A DNA stretch of 26,216 nucleotides from Rhizobium sp. (GCA_003527225.1 DPXQ01000106.1:157-26372), one strand, 5' to 3'; positions 1 to 7,025 are shown, counted from the first letter of the stretch. Made by a program: numbers and translations. The notes: generated by a model not told the origin, from the sequence alone.

Positions 1-182
1 ATGCCGCGCTCGCGCTCGATGTCCATGCTGTCGAGCACCTGTTCCGACATCTCGCGCTCGGCAAGGCCGCCGGTCGTCTGGATCAGACGGTCGGCCAGCG
101 TCGACTTGCCATGGTCGATATGCGCGACGATGGAAAAGTTGCGGATATGGTCAAGGGGCGTGCGGTTCGGATCTGTGCTCAT
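1..182 (-). CDS. lepA: Elongation factor 4 (LepA), N-terminal fragment
   Basis: This is the first 60 or so residues of LepA (EF4), the ribosome-associated translational GTPase that acts on stalled or mis-translocated ribosomes in the cytoplasm. The visible peptide begins [21 protein letters not shown] and contains the P-loop [14 protein letters not shown], followed by the LepA-typical [13 protein letters not shown] leading to switch I. The ATG is at 180-182 on the reverse strand. The rest of the gene runs off the left edge of the window. The identification is firm because the sequence is nearly invariant in alphaproteobacteria. EF-G and TypA share the P-loop but not the MDIERERG stretch that follows it here. 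Confidence 0.95.
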   Translation of the reverse strand, partial: MSTDPNRTPLDHIRNFSIVAHIDHGKSTLADRLIQTTGGLAEREMSEQVLDSMDIERERG

Positions 183-257
183 GGTTGCGCCATATAGCAG
201 CGCGCAATGATGCAGCAAAGCGGAAATGCGGGGATCTGCCCGCCGCCGGACAAGGAT

Positions 258-1532
258 TTAATCTCCGGGAGGCACCGTTTGCTCTTGCGCTGCCGCCTCT
301 GGTTCGGTGATGGCCGACGCATTCGGCAACTGGGCGCTGCGCATCTCGAAGCCTTCGCGCTCTGACGGCGGCACCGCTTCGCGGCCCTTGAGCCGCATCA
401 GGACGAAGCCGCAATAGGCGATGGCGACCGCCATGGCGGCATAGATGAAGGTTTGCGGGCCGAAGAACGGGGTCACCAGCGTGACCGTCAGCGGCACCAG
501 CGTTGCCGAGGCCGACCACGCGACCAGAAGCGTGCTGGCAAGAGGCACGAAATCCTGAGGCTCCGTGCGGTCGTTGGCATGGGCATTGGCAATCGAATAG
601 ACGGTTTCCACCGCGCCGGCCCAGATCGCGAAGACGATCATCAGGAACAAGAGATTGGCAAACGAGACGAAGAGGGCGACGACCGCCATCACGGCGATCA
701 GGACGCATGTGCCGATCAGCACGAAGCGGCGATCCACGCGGTCGGACAAAGCGCCGAGCGGATACTGGATGAACAGCATGCCGAGCTGCATGACGAACAT
801 CAGGAGCGCCACGTCGCCTTGCGATACCGCGTTGCCGGCGGCGTAGATCGGCGTGAAGCCCTGCACCACCATGGAGAGCCCCCCGGCGGCCAGAACGCCG
901 ATGAAGCCGACCGGGGAATTGCGCCAGGTCATGGGAATATCGACGCTGACCCTGGCCGGCGGTGGCGGGTTCGGCAGGCGCGTGAGGCTGATCGGCAGGA
1001 TCGCGATCGCGGTGAAGAAGATGGTGACGAGCGGCGCCAGATTGCCGTCCGCCGGGATCTGGCCGAAGGCGAAGGCACCGGTGCCGAGCCCGATGACATA
1101 GGCCATGTAGAAGAAGGACATGGCCTTGCCGCGCCATTCGTTCGAGGCGGCGTGGTTCAGCCAGCTCTGGGCGATGATGAAATTGGTGTTGCCGGCCATG
1201 CCGTAGAGCAGGCGTCCGAGGATCCAGAGCAAGGGGTTGACGCCGATGGCGATCAGGAGCGCGCCGAGGATGACGAGCGCCATCGACGCCGCGAAGAGCC
1301 GCGCATGGCCGACCCGGCGGATGAGAGGGCCGGCGACGACGCAGCCGACGAGCCCGCCAAAGGCGACGGCGGTGATCGCCGCGCCAGCAGCCCAGGACGG
1401 GCTATCCGAGCGGGTCAGCACAAAGGGCACATAGGCTGACATCACGCCATTGCCGAGGGCCACCGCCGTCATCGATGCGACGATGCTGGCAATCGACAGC
1501 GGCGAGCTTGTCCTTACGGCCTGGGCTGTCAT
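258..1532 (-). CDS. MFS transporter (12 TM), substrate unknown
   Basis: A 424-residue major facilitator superfamily permease of the inner membrane. The chain alternates about twelve hydrophobic helices with short loops. The loop after TM2 carries GPLIRRVGHARLF, a degenerate MFS motif A, and the second half has GALSDRVDRRFVL, the equivalent loop after TM8. The family moves small solutes by proton coupling; many members with this layout are effluxers or sugar/drug carriers, but nothing shows the substrate. The start was put at 1532 (MTAQAVRTS) because AGGA lies about 8 bases upstream and the 41 codons before it are polar and Arg-rich, unlike an MFS N-terminus. It is separated from the DoxX gene by a hairpin, so it is probably transcribed on its own. 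Confidence 0.85.
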   Translation of the reverse strand: MTAQAVRTSSPLSIASIVASMTAVALGNGVMSAYVPFVLTRSDSPSWAAGAAITAVAFGGLVGCVVAGPLIRRVGHARLFAASMALVILGALLIAIGVNPLLWILGRLLYGMAGNTNFIIAQSWLNHAASNEWRGKAMSFFYMAYVIGLGTGAFAFGQIPADGNLAPLVTIFFTAIAILPISLTRLPNPPPPARVSVDIPMTWRNSPVGFIGVLAAGGLSMVVQGFTPIYAAGNAVSQGDVALLMFVMQLGMLFIQYPLGALSDRVDRRFVLIGTCVLIAVMAVVALFVSFANLLFLMIVFAIWAGAVETVYSIANAHANDRTEPQDFVPLASTLLVAWSASATLVPLTVTLVTPFFGPQTFIYAAMAVAIAYCGFVLMRLKGREAVPPSEREGFEMRSAQLPNASAITEPEAAAQEQTVPPGD

Positions 1533-1671
1533 CGAAAATTCCTGAAGAATTGCTGACCGGCGAGCATGGGTGGAACGGAAATCGGCCGCCGGGGAGGCGA
1601 CCGTATCCGCGATCCTATCCGATCGAAATTCGTGGCGATAGCGTATGCGCGACATCCGGCAGGTTTGTCCA

Positions 1672-1697
1672 CCGGGGCGAGGGATGCCTCGCCCCGG
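1672..1697 (-). terminator. Hairpin terminator of the VOC-DoxX operon
   Basis: A perfect 11-bp inverted repeat CCGGGGCGAGG / CCTCGCCCCGG with a 4-nt loop lies three bases beyond the DoxX stop codon. There is no clear T-run on either strand, so it may act as a Rho-assisted or 3'-end-stabilising hairpin. It separates the operon from the MFS gene. Confidence 0.6.
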
Positions 1698-1700
1698 CCG

Positions 1701-2090
1701 CTATCGCAGGAACGGCAGGACGGCCCGGATGGCCGGCAGGCGCAGCCACAGTCCGCCCCACATGAAGGCGCCGAGATAGAGGCCGAAGAGAATGTGCGAG
1801 AAGAGCGGGCTTTCGGCGCGGATCTGGGTGGCCATCGCCCCGCCCAGCAGGCCGGTCATCAGCACCGCACCCGTGAGGCTGGTCGCGGGGATGAGATAGA
1901 GCACGAGGCAGGTCAGCTCGATCACGCCGATCATCAGGGCGTAGCCGGGCGGCCAGCCGAGCGCGGCGAGTGTTTCCTCGGCGACCGCCATGCCGGTGAG
2001 CTTGGGGAAGATCGAGGCGCCGAGCATGAAGAGGGCGAAGAGGGCGGTCAGCACTCTGCCGGTCCAGAGCATGATGTCACTTGTTTCCAT
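1701..2090 (-). CDS. DoxX-like family membrane protein
   Basis: A 129-residue protein with four predicted membrane helices (about residues 6-28, 47-66, 71-90 and 97-125). The layout matches DoxX/DoxX-like proteins: a first helix ending in GASIFPKLTG, then a short loop AEETLAALGWPPGYALMIGVIEL. DoxX-like proteins are small inner-membrane proteins found beside redox and stress genes; their biochemical role is mostly unknown. It lies 33 bases downstream of the VOC gene on the same strand and is followed by a strong hairpin, so the two form a bicistronic operon. The operon is probably controlled by the divergent MarR regulator through the palindrome at 2549-2578. Confidence 0.8.
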   Translation of the reverse strand: METSDIMLWTGRVLTALFALFMLGASIFPKLTGMAVAEETLAALGWPPGYALMIGVIELTCLVLYLIPATSLTGAVLMTGLLGGAMATQIRAESPLFSHILFGLYLGAFMWGGLWLRLPAIRAVLPFLR

Positions 2091-2123
2091 GGTCCTTGCT
2101 TTCTTTGCCGTTGAGCTTGGGTG

Positions 2124-2519
2124 TCAGGCGCCGCGCAATTCGAGGCGGTTGCCCTCGGGATCGGTGAAATAGAGCGAGAGGCCCTCGCCGCCCGCGCCAA
2201 AGCGCGAGCCGATCTCGCCGACGGCGACGCCGTGGCTTTCGAGCTGGCTTCGCACCGCATCGGCGTCGAAATCGGAGAGCGCCAGGCAGAGATGGTCCAT
2301 GTTGTGGCCGTCGCGGCCGGGGGCGGCCCCGCCCTTAAGCCCGAGCGTGCCATCGACGGCGACGAGGTCGATCAGCGAGCGGCCGGCGCGCATCTGCACC
2401 ATGCCGATGGCGTCCTGGCGGCGCTCGACCGGACAGCCGAGTACGCGATGGTAGAAGCCGACGGCCCTTTCGAGGTCGCGCACCCTCAAGACCACATGGT
2501 CGATACCCTGGATATTCAT
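2124..2519 (-). CDS. VOC family protein (glyoxalase/dioxygenase superfamily)
   Basis: A 131-residue vicinal oxygen chelate protein with two beta-alpha-beta-beta-beta modules. The first begins IDHVVLRVRDLERAVGFYHRVLG and the second NMDHLCLALSDF, ending in LYFTDPEGNRLELRG. Likely metal ligands are H8, H76 and E127, the usual VOC pattern in which each module supplies metal ligands. The family includes glyoxalase I, fosfomycin resistance proteins and extradiol dioxygenases, and the sequence does not decide between them. AGGGG lies 8 bases before the ATG. It is the first gene of an operon with DoxX and is divergent from MarR with a 70-bp intergenic space, so a role in electrophile or antibiotic-like stress is an inference from context. 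Confidence 0.85.
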   Translation of the reverse strand: MNIQGIDHVVLRVRDLERAVGFYHRVLGCPVERRQDAIGMVQMRAGRSLIDLVAVDGTLGLKGGAAPGRDGHNMDHLCLALSDFDADAVRSQLESHGVAVGEIGSRFGAGGEGLSLYFTDPEGNRLELRGA

Positions 2520-2531
2520 CGCAATGTCCCC

Positions 2532-2560
2532 TTGTCGTTCGGGAGAAGCCGATTTATCTT
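2532..2560 (+). promoter_or_regulatory. Candidate promoter of the MarR gene
   Basis: TTGTCG (2532-2537), a 17-bp spacer and TATCTT (2555-2560) form a fair sigma70 promoter with predicted start near 2567. The -10 hexamer lies inside the left arm of the palindrome at 2549-2578, which suits autorepression. Confidence 0.45.
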
Positions 2561-2578
2561 TACAGCAAGATAAATCGG
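2549..2578. promoter_or_regulatory. MarR operator palindrome
   Basis: A perfect 12-bp inverted repeat, CCGATTTATCTT and AAGATAAATCGG, is separated by 6 bp (TACAGC). It lies between divergent VOC (minus) and MarR (plus) genes and covers the predicted MarR -10 region, the classic position for a MarR-family dimer. A degenerate second copy lies at 2582-2603 (17 of 22 bases match 2554-2575, 28 bp further on) and overlaps the MarR start codon. Confidence 0.75.
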
Positions 2579-2589
2579 AAAATATCTTT

Positions 2590-3114
2590 ATGTCAAGACA
2601 AATTGGACCCGACCCGGTCGAGCCTGAAGATCATGTCGAGCGCCGGCGCGCCCAATGGCGGGCCGAACTGCCTGACGTGGACACGCGGGGGATGGCGATC
2701 CTCGGCCGCGCCCGCTGGATCACGCTCAAGGTCCGGCCGGCGATCGAGGCGGTGTTTGCCCGGCACGATCTCGACGCCGGCGAGTTCGACGTGCTTTCGA
2801 CATTGCGGCGCTCCGGGCCGCCCTATCGCCTGCGGCCGACGGAACTCTTTACCCAGCTTATGATCTCGTCGGGCGGGCTGACCAACCGGCTGATCCGGCT
2901 GCAACGGGCCGGACTGATCGAGCGGCCGGCCAGCGACGCCGATGGCCGCAGCCTGCCGGTGCAGCTGACGGCGCTCGGACGCGAGACGGTGGAAGACGCC
3001 TTCCGCGAGGACATGGCGGTGGAGGCGAGGTTGCTGAAGGGGCTGAGCGAGGCGGAACTGAAGGAATTGGCGCGGCTGCTGGCGAAGCTGGCAGAGGGGA
3101 TGGATGGGGGCTAG
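2590..3114 (+). CDS. MarR family transcriptional regulator
   Basis: A 174-residue winged-helix regulator. A helical N-terminus (RWITLKVRPAIEAVFARHDLDAGEFDVLSTLRRSG) leads to the DNA-binding domain: TELFTQLMISSGGLTNRLIRLQRAGLIERPASDADGRSLPVQLTALG, in which DGRS-x-x-V-x-LT-x-x-G is the MarR wing. The C-terminal helices complete the dimer interface. The start was set at 2590, not at the upstream ATG at 2524, because the upstream start would put the operator palindrome inside the coding region; GGAA lies about 9 bases before 2590. The gene is divergent from VOC-DoxX and probably represses both itself and them until a small-molecule ligand or oxidant binds. Its 3' end abuts the convergent gene at 3121. 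Confidence 0.88.
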   Translation: MSRQIGPDPVEPEDHVERRRAQWRAELPDVDTRGMAILGRARWITLKVRPAIEAVFARHDLDAGEFDVLSTLRRSGPPYRLRPTELFTQLMISSGGLTNRLIRLQRAGLIERPASDADGRSLPVQLTALGRETVEDAFREDMAVEARLLKGLSEAELKELARLLAKLAEGMDGG

Positions 3115-3122
3115 TCGCCCCT
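3106..3122. terminator. Short bidirectional hairpin between convergent genes
   Basis: GGGGC (3107-3111) and GCCCC (3117-3121) flank a TAGTC loop. The element contains the MarR stop codon and overlaps the stop codon of the convergent gene on the other strand. The stem is short and lacks T-runs, so function is uncertain. Confidence 0.3.
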
Positions 3123-3426
3123 ATGGCACCCGGTGAAAGAGCGAGTTTATGGTCCAGGAAACGGTGCTCTGGTCGATGGCGTCATGGACGGGGGAATCCG
3201 ACAACTCCTTCATCAGCCGGCGCGCCGAATCCGCGGCCTCGGCCGCGCTCTCCCAGATGACCATGTCGACAATCGTACCGTTCGATTGCTCGACCATGAT
3301 CCTGGATACGAAGCCCGGTTGCCGGCGCAGCCACGAATCGACATCGGAATTGGCCTCGACGAAGTCCTTAGGCCCCAGTCCGTCCGTCAGCTTGAACGAT
3401 GTGATTTCGATTGCTTTTCCCGTCAT
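3121..3426 (-). CDS. Small ABM-like (dimeric alpha-beta barrel) protein
   Basis: A 101-residue soluble protein. Its order of elements (AIEITSFKLTDG, then PKDFVEANSDVDSWLRRQPGFVSRIMVEQSNGTIVDMVIWESAAEAADSA) is that of dimeric alpha-beta barrel proteins of the antibiotic-biosynthesis-monooxygenase type: a beta strand, a helix with a Q-P-G-F turn, two strands, then W-E-S before a helix. Members include heme-degrading and quinone-forming monooxygenases and many uncharacterised proteins; the catalytic identity cannot be read here. Start 3426 has AGGG about 8 bases upstream, whereas a longer reading from 3507 would run into the SDR gene. It sits 32 bases downstream of the SDR on the same strand and probably shares its transcript. 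Confidence 0.65.
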   Translation of the reverse strand: MTGKAIEITSFKLTDGLGPKDFVEANSDVDSWLRRQPGFVSRIMVEQSNGTIVDMVIWESAAEAADSARRLMKELSDSPVHDAIDQSTVSWTINSLFHRVP

Positions 3427-3458
3427 CGCCAATCCCTCTCTTCTCCTCGCAAGGCCGA

Positions 3459-4211
3459 TCATATCATGTAGCCGCCCGCCACTTCGACGGTCTGGGCATT
3501 GATCCATTCGCTCTCCTTCGAAAGCAGCATTGCAATGACGCGACCGACGTCCTCGGGTTCGCCGACCCTGCCGAGCGCCGTCTGCGATGCCAGAAGTGCC
3601 GCGAATTCGGGATTCTTGTCGAGCGCGCCATCGGCGAGATCGGTCCGGATGGCCCCGGGCGCTATGGCATTGGCGCGAATACGACGGTCACCGAACTCCT
3701 TGGCCATGTAGCGGGTCAGAACCTCGATGCCGGCCTTGAATGCCGCATAGGGGGCCACGCCGGGCGTCGCGACGCGCGTCGTGGCGCTCGACAGGTTGAT
3801 GATCGCGCCGCCATCCGCCATCAGGGACAGAAGGGCCTGCGTCAGGAAGAAGGGGCCCTTCAGGTGAACGTTCATGAGGCGGTCGAACTGATCCGTCGTC
3901 ACGTTTTCAATGAGGTTGAAGAGGCCGAATCCGGCGTTGTTGACGAGACAGTCGAAATCCGAGCGGCCCCAAAGCTTCAGGAGCGTCGCTGCGACGTCCT
4001 CGGCGAAGGCCGGGAAGCTCGCGGCATCGCCGACATCGAGGGGCAGCGCCGCCGCCTTGCCACCCATGCCGACGATATCGCGGACGACGTCGTCCGCCCC
4101 GGGCTTGTGGCTGTTATAGGTAACGATAACGCCCATGCCGCGTCTCGCGCATTCCAGTGCGGCGGCCTTGCCGATGCCCCTGCTTCCGCCGGTGATGACT
4201 GCAATCTTCAC
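3459..4211 (-). CDS. SDR family NAD(P)-dependent oxidoreductase
   Basis: A 250-residue classical short-chain dehydrogenase/reductase of the FabG-like group. The Rossmann motif TGGSRGIG is at residues 7-14, NNAG at 91-94, the catalytic Ser at 141/142 (NLSSATT) and YAAFK (Y155, K159). The C-terminal PGAIRTDLADG and the terminal VAGGYMI fit the family, and the length matches the usual 250. The reaction would be reversible NAD(P)H-linked carbonyl reduction in the cytosol; substrate unknown. The gene is divergent from an AraC-type regulator (135-bp gap) and is followed by the ABM-like gene. An SDR beside an AraC_N-type regulator is a common aldehyde or reactive-carbonyl response arrangement, which is an inference here. 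Confidence 0.9.
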   Translation of the reverse strand: MKIAVITGGSRGIGKAAALECARRGMGVIVTYNSHKPGADDVVRDIVGMGGKAAALPLDVGDAASFPAFAEDVAATLLKLWGRSDFDCLVNNAGFGLFNLIENVTTDQFDRLMNVHLKGPFFLTQALLSLMADGGAIINLSSATTRVATPGVAPYAAFKAGIEVLTRYMAKEFGDRRIRANAIAPGAIRTDLADGALDKNPEFAALLASQTALGRVGEPEDVGRVIAMLLSKESEWINAQTVEVAGGYMI

Positions 4212-4286
4212 GTCTTTGTCCTCGTGCTTTTGATCGGCGGGAAACTATCGGGGGCATGGGAAAACCGATGCGTCGGATACTGCCCC

Positions 4287-4304
4287 ATTCTTGCCTATTC
4301 CTGC
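4287..4304 (+). promoter_or_regulatory. Direct repeat, candidate AraC-type binding site
   Basis: ATTCTTGC (4287-4294) and ATTCCTGC (4297-4304) are direct repeats exactly 10 bp apart, that is on the same face of the helix. They lie in the 135-bp space between the divergent SDR and AraC genes. AraC-family proteins usually bind such direct half-sites. The repeat is short, so it could be chance. Confidence 0.35.
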
Positions 4305-4346
4305 TTTTTCCTTGCCGACGGAAGAAAGCTGGTCCAGGATTTCGCC

Positions 4347-5237
4347 ATGGAGACGATGCTTGAAGAGATGCGCCGCCTGGCGATGGGCGCGGAAAACCGC
4401 AGGACTGAAACCGGCATCCCGGGTGTGGCTATGGTGAAGGGCGAGGTGCCCGAACACCAGCTCGCCGGCATCTATGAACCGATGATCAATCTGATCCTGC
4501 AAGGCGGGAAGACGCTGACCATCGGCGATCAGGCATACTACTTCGATCCCGCGAGCTATTTTGTCATGTCGATCGAAGTGCCTGCCATCGGCACCGTCCA
4601 TCAGGCCGGTCCGGACAGGCCCTATATCGGCGTCAGCCTTGCACTCGATCCGGCAAGGATAGCGGCGCTGCTGATGGATCTCCCGGGGCAGGTCCATGCC
4701 GAGGGCCGGAAGGGCGGCTATTCCGTTTGCCCCGTCACGATGGAACTGCTCGATGCCTGGCTAAGATTGCTGCGCCTCATGGAGCGGCGGGAGGATATAC
4801 CGGCTCTTGCGCCGGCCTATGAGCGCGAAATCCTCTATCGTGTGCTGCAAGGTCCGCAAGGCTGGATGTTGCGCGACATCGCGGCCCCGGACAGCGAGCT
4901 GTCCCGCATGCGCTCGGCCATCCACTGGATCAGGGAGCATTATGCGCAAGCCGTCGAAGTCGAGAGGCTGGCGGATCTCGTCGCGATGAGCGTCTCCGCC
5001 TTCCATCGGCATTTCAAGGCCGTGACGGCGATGAGCCCGATCCAGTTCCAGAAGCGCATCCGCTTGCTGCAGGCACGCCAGCTTCTGATTTCGCAGTCCT
5101 TCAACGCATCGGCCGTCGCCTATGAAGTCGGATACGAAAGCGCGTCGCAGTTCACGCGGGAATATGCGCGCTTGTTCGGCCGCCCGCCCGCAAGGGACGC
5201 CTCGCAGATAAGGGATAGCATAAAGGCGGCAGTCTAG
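4347..5237 (+). CDS. AraC family transcriptional regulator (AraC_N type)
   Basis: A 296-residue regulator. Residues about 15-165 form an AraC_N cupin-like sensor domain (EPMINLILQGGKTLTIGDQAYYFDPASYFVMSIEVPAIGTV). Residues about 185-285 carry the double HTH: AIHWIREHYAQAVEVERLADLVAMSVSAFHRHFKAVTAMSPIQFQKRIRLLQARQLL, then AVAYEVGYESASQFTREYARLFGRPP. This domain order is that of YqhC-like regulators, which in E. coli control aldehyde reductases. The open frame extends far upstream to 3411, but that part only mirrors the SDR gene; the ATG at 4347 has CCAGGAT as ribosome binding site. It is divergent from the SDR and probably activates it. Confidence 0.88.
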   Translation: METMLEEMRRLAMGAENRRTETGIPGVAMVKGEVPEHQLAGIYEPMINLILQGGKTLTIGDQAYYFDPASYFVMSIEVPAIGTVHQAGPDRPYIGVSLALDPARIAALLMDLPGQVHAEGRKGGYSVCPVTMELLDAWLRLLRLMERREDIPALAPAYEREILYRVLQGPQGWMLRDIAAPDSELSRMRSAIHWIREHYAQAVEVERLADLVAMSVSAFHRHFKAVTAMSPIQFQKRIRLLQARQLLISQSFNASAVAYEVGYESASQFTREYARLFGRPPARDASQIRDSIKAAV

Positions 5238-5319
5238 CGGCACCCTCCATTCGATGGCGCGAAGCCGGTGCCGTCGTCCGGGGCGAGAGGCGAAAGTCTG
5301 GCGGTAGAGCTCAGGGCCC

Positions 5320-5356
5320 TTGACTCCATGATAAGAGAATTGCATTCTCATATCAT
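5320..5356 (+). promoter_or_regulatory. Promoter and operator overlapping the XRE start codon
   Basis: ATGATAAGAGAAT (5328-5340) and ATTCTCATATCAT (5344-5356) form an inverted repeat of 13-bp arms with one mismatch around TGC. It sits between TTGACT (5320-5325) and the ATG of the XRE gene at 5355. CATTCT (5343-5348), 17 bp after TTGACT, is a weak -10; it would place +1 at the A of the ATG. An operator here would give tight autorepression. Confidence 0.6.
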
Positions 5357-5933
5357 GGATAAAGAGGTCGAAGATTTCGAGAAAACGGTCGGCGAGCGGG
5401 TCAGGCGCCTGCGCGCCGAGCGCAACCTGACGCTGGACCAGCTCGCCGAGCTGTCAGGCGTCAGCCGGGCGATGATCTCGCGGGTCGAGCGCGGCGAGGC
5501 GAGCCCGACGGCGGCTCTTCTGGCGCGGCTCTGCTCGGCGCTCGGCGTGTCGCTCTCGGTCTTCTTCGCGACCGCCGGCGAGGAGGCGTCTCCGCTTGCG
5601 CGCCGTGCCGACCAGCCTATCTGGCGCGATCCGGAAAGCGGCTATCTGCGCCGCGTCGTCTCGCCGGGCGGCACGAGCTCGCGCGTCGACGTGGTCGAGG
5701 TCGAGTTTCCCGCCGGCGCCGAAGTGCGCTTTCCCGGCCAGCAGGCGAGCCGCAGCCAGTCGCAGCATGTCTGGCTGTTCGAGGGCGAGATGGAACTCTC
5801 CGTCGGCGAGACGGCGTATCACCTTCAGGCCGGCGACTGCCTCCACATGAATGTCGGCGACGTCCACGCCTTTCGCAACCCGACCGACAAACCCGCCCGC
5901 TATGCCGTGATCATCGATCTCGGCCATCGCTGA
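5355..5933 (+). CDS. XRE family regulator with C-terminal cupin domain
   Basis: A 192-residue regulator with a lambda-repressor-type HTH at residues 13-67 (VGERVRRLRAERNLTLDQLAELSGVSRAMISRVERGEASPT) and a cupin sensor domain at about 95-190. The cupin contains HVWLFEGEMELSVGETAYHLQAGDCLHMNVGDVHAFRNPT. Such HTH-cupin regulators bind small metabolites in the cupin barrel; PuuR, the E. coli putrescine regulator, shares the domain order. The start at 5355 has no Shine-Dalgarno sequence and coincides with the predicted transcription start, so the mRNA may be leaderless. The other possible ATG at 5328 lies within the palindrome and also lacks a good site. The acetyltransferase gene follows after 17 bases in the same operon. 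Neighbouring polyamine genes make a polyamine ligand possible, but unproven. Confidence 0.88.
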   Translation: MDKEVEDFEKTVGERVRRLRAERNLTLDQLAELSGVSRAMISRVERGEASPTAALLARLCSALGVSLSVFFATAGEEASPLARRADQPIWRDPESGYLRRVVSPGGTSSRVDVVEVEFPAGAEVRFPGQQASRSQSQHVWLFEGEMELSVGETAYHLQAGDCLHMNVGDVHAFRNPTDKPARYAVIIDLGHR

Positions 5934-5950
5934 CCCTCAACGGAGCCCCC

Positions 5951-6472
5951 ATGACCACCATCCGCCTGCTCGATGAAGCCGAAGCGCTGAAGGCGCTGCC
6001 CGATCTCTGCGAGGTGCTGGCCGATTGCGTCGAGGGCGGAGCCTCGCTCGGCTTCCTGTCGCCCTATCGGCCCGACGATGCGCTTCCCTTCTGGCAGGGC
6101 GTGGCCGCGGCGGTCGGGCGTGGCGAGGTGCTGCTGCTCGTGGCCGAGGACGAGGCGGGCCGTGTGGTCGGAACCGTGCAGGTCGGCTTCGCTTCGAAAC
6201 CCAACCAGCCGCACCGTGGCGACCTGATGAAGCTGCTGGTGCATCGCAGCGCGCGCGGGCTCGGGCTCTCGCGTCTCCTGATGGAAGCGGCGGAGAAGGA
6301 AGCAAAGGCCAGAGGCCGGTGGCTGCTCGTCCTCGACACGGCAACAGGCTCGCCCGCCGAGACGATCTATGAACGGTTCGGCTGGCAGCGCACCGGTGTC
6401 GTGCCGGACTACGCGCTCTTTCCCGACGGAAGCTATTGCTCCACGACGATCTTCTGGAAGCGCCTGGCGTAG
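5951..6472 (+). CDS. GNAT acetyltransferase, tabtoxin-resistance (TTR)-like
   Basis: A 173-residue Gcn5-related N-acetyltransferase that would transfer acetyl from acetyl-CoA to an amine. The acetyl-CoA loop is LVHRSARGLGLSRLLMEAAE (about residues 96-115). From memory, the whole chain lines up with the Pseudomonas tabtoxin-resistance protein TTR: GGASLGF near residue 30, a KPNQPHRGDLMKL segment, LLVLDTATGSPAETIYERFGWQRTGVVPDYALFPDG, and TTIFWKRL at the end. TTR acetylates the toxin tabtoxinine-beta-lactam; homologues often act on other amines, so the substrate is open. GGAG precedes the ATG. It lies 17 bases after the XRE-cupin gene, which probably controls it. Confidence 0.85.
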   Translation: MTTIRLLDEAEALKALPDLCEVLADCVEGGASLGFLSPYRPDDALPFWQGVAAAVGRGEVLLLVAEDEAGRVVGTVQVGFASKPNQPHRGDLMKLLVHRSARGLGLSRLLMEAAEKEAKARGRWLLVLDTATGSPAETIYERFGWQRTGVVPDYALFPDGSYCSTTIFWKRLA

Positions 6473-6591
6473 CACTGCACCCGGCGATTGTGCCAAAAAT
6501 GATCCGATTCCCCAAGCCCCGGATGGCTTCCGGGCCGCTGCGGACATGATACTGTTGGCCAGCCTGTCGAGGCTGTTTCACTGGGGGTCTC

Positions 6592-6984
6592 ATGTCCGTT
6601 TCATTCGTTTTCCGCCCGGCCGCCCGCCGGGGCATCCGTCTTGCTGTTCTTGCCGCTGTCTGCGCCATGGCGGCGCCCGCCTTTTCCGCCGACGTCACCT
6701 TCGTGATGCGCAACGAGCATCCGAACGCCGTCGAGGTAGAGCTCTACAGCCAGGATCGCGACCATGTCTGGCCGGGCGGCAATGAAGTCTATTATCTCGA
6801 TGACGGCGAGACCAAGCAGATCCCGCTGTCCTGCAATGAGGGCGAGCAGATCTGCTACGGCGCCTGGGTTTCGGGGGACAAGGGCACCTATTGGGGCACG
6901 GGGCCCGACAATGGCGAAACCTGCGAGGACTGCTGCTACACCTGCGAAGGCGGCGAGACCGAGGAAATCAATCTCGTTGAGTGA
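6592..6984 (+). CDS. Small Cys-rich exported protein, unknown function
   Basis: A 130-residue protein with a typical Sec signal peptide (RRGIRLAVLAAVCAMAAPAFSA, cut near residue 33). The mature part is about 97 residues, acidic and aromatic, with six cysteines in a CNEGEQIC pair and a CEDCCYTC cluster. Beginning with VTFVMRNEHPNAVEVELYSQDRDHVWPGG, it looks like a small beta-sandwich stabilised by disulfides in the periplasm. I do not recognise a named family. A GGGGG ribosome binding site is 5 bases upstream of the ATG. It stands alone: the GNAT gene ends 119 bases before it and the deacetylase starts 121 bases after it, with a palindrome between. Confidence 0.75.
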   Translation: MSVSFVFRPAARRGIRLAVLAAVCAMAAPAFSADVTFVMRNEHPNAVEVELYSQDRDHVWPGGNEVYYLDDGETKQIPLSCNEGEQICYGAWVSGDKGTYWGTGPDNGETCEDCCYTCEGGETEEINLVE

Positions 6985-7009
6985 GGCGTCATACCCTTCG
7001 CGGAATTTC

Positions 7010-7025
7010 CTGGTCATTTGACCAG
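7010..7025. promoter_or_regulatory. 16-bp palindrome upstream of the deacetylase gene
   Basis: CTGGTCATTTGACCAG is a perfect 7-2-7 inverted repeat 25 bases after the stop of the Cys-rich protein and 80 bases before the deacetylase ATG. TGGTC...GACCA half-sites are typical of GntR (FadR-type) operators. It is followed by ATTTTCC, so it could instead end the upstream transcript. Confidence 0.45.

Noticed and set aside
453..1439. Long open frame on the plus strand opposite the MFS gene
   Set aside because: It is a G+C-driven shadow rich in Arg, Asp, Glu and His, with no motif; the reverse-strand permease is clearly real.
3411..4346. Long upstream extension of the AraC reading frame (608 residues in total)
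   Set aside because: The extra 312 codons lie antisense to the SDR and ABM-like genes and show no domain. The ATG at 4347 has a good ribosome site.
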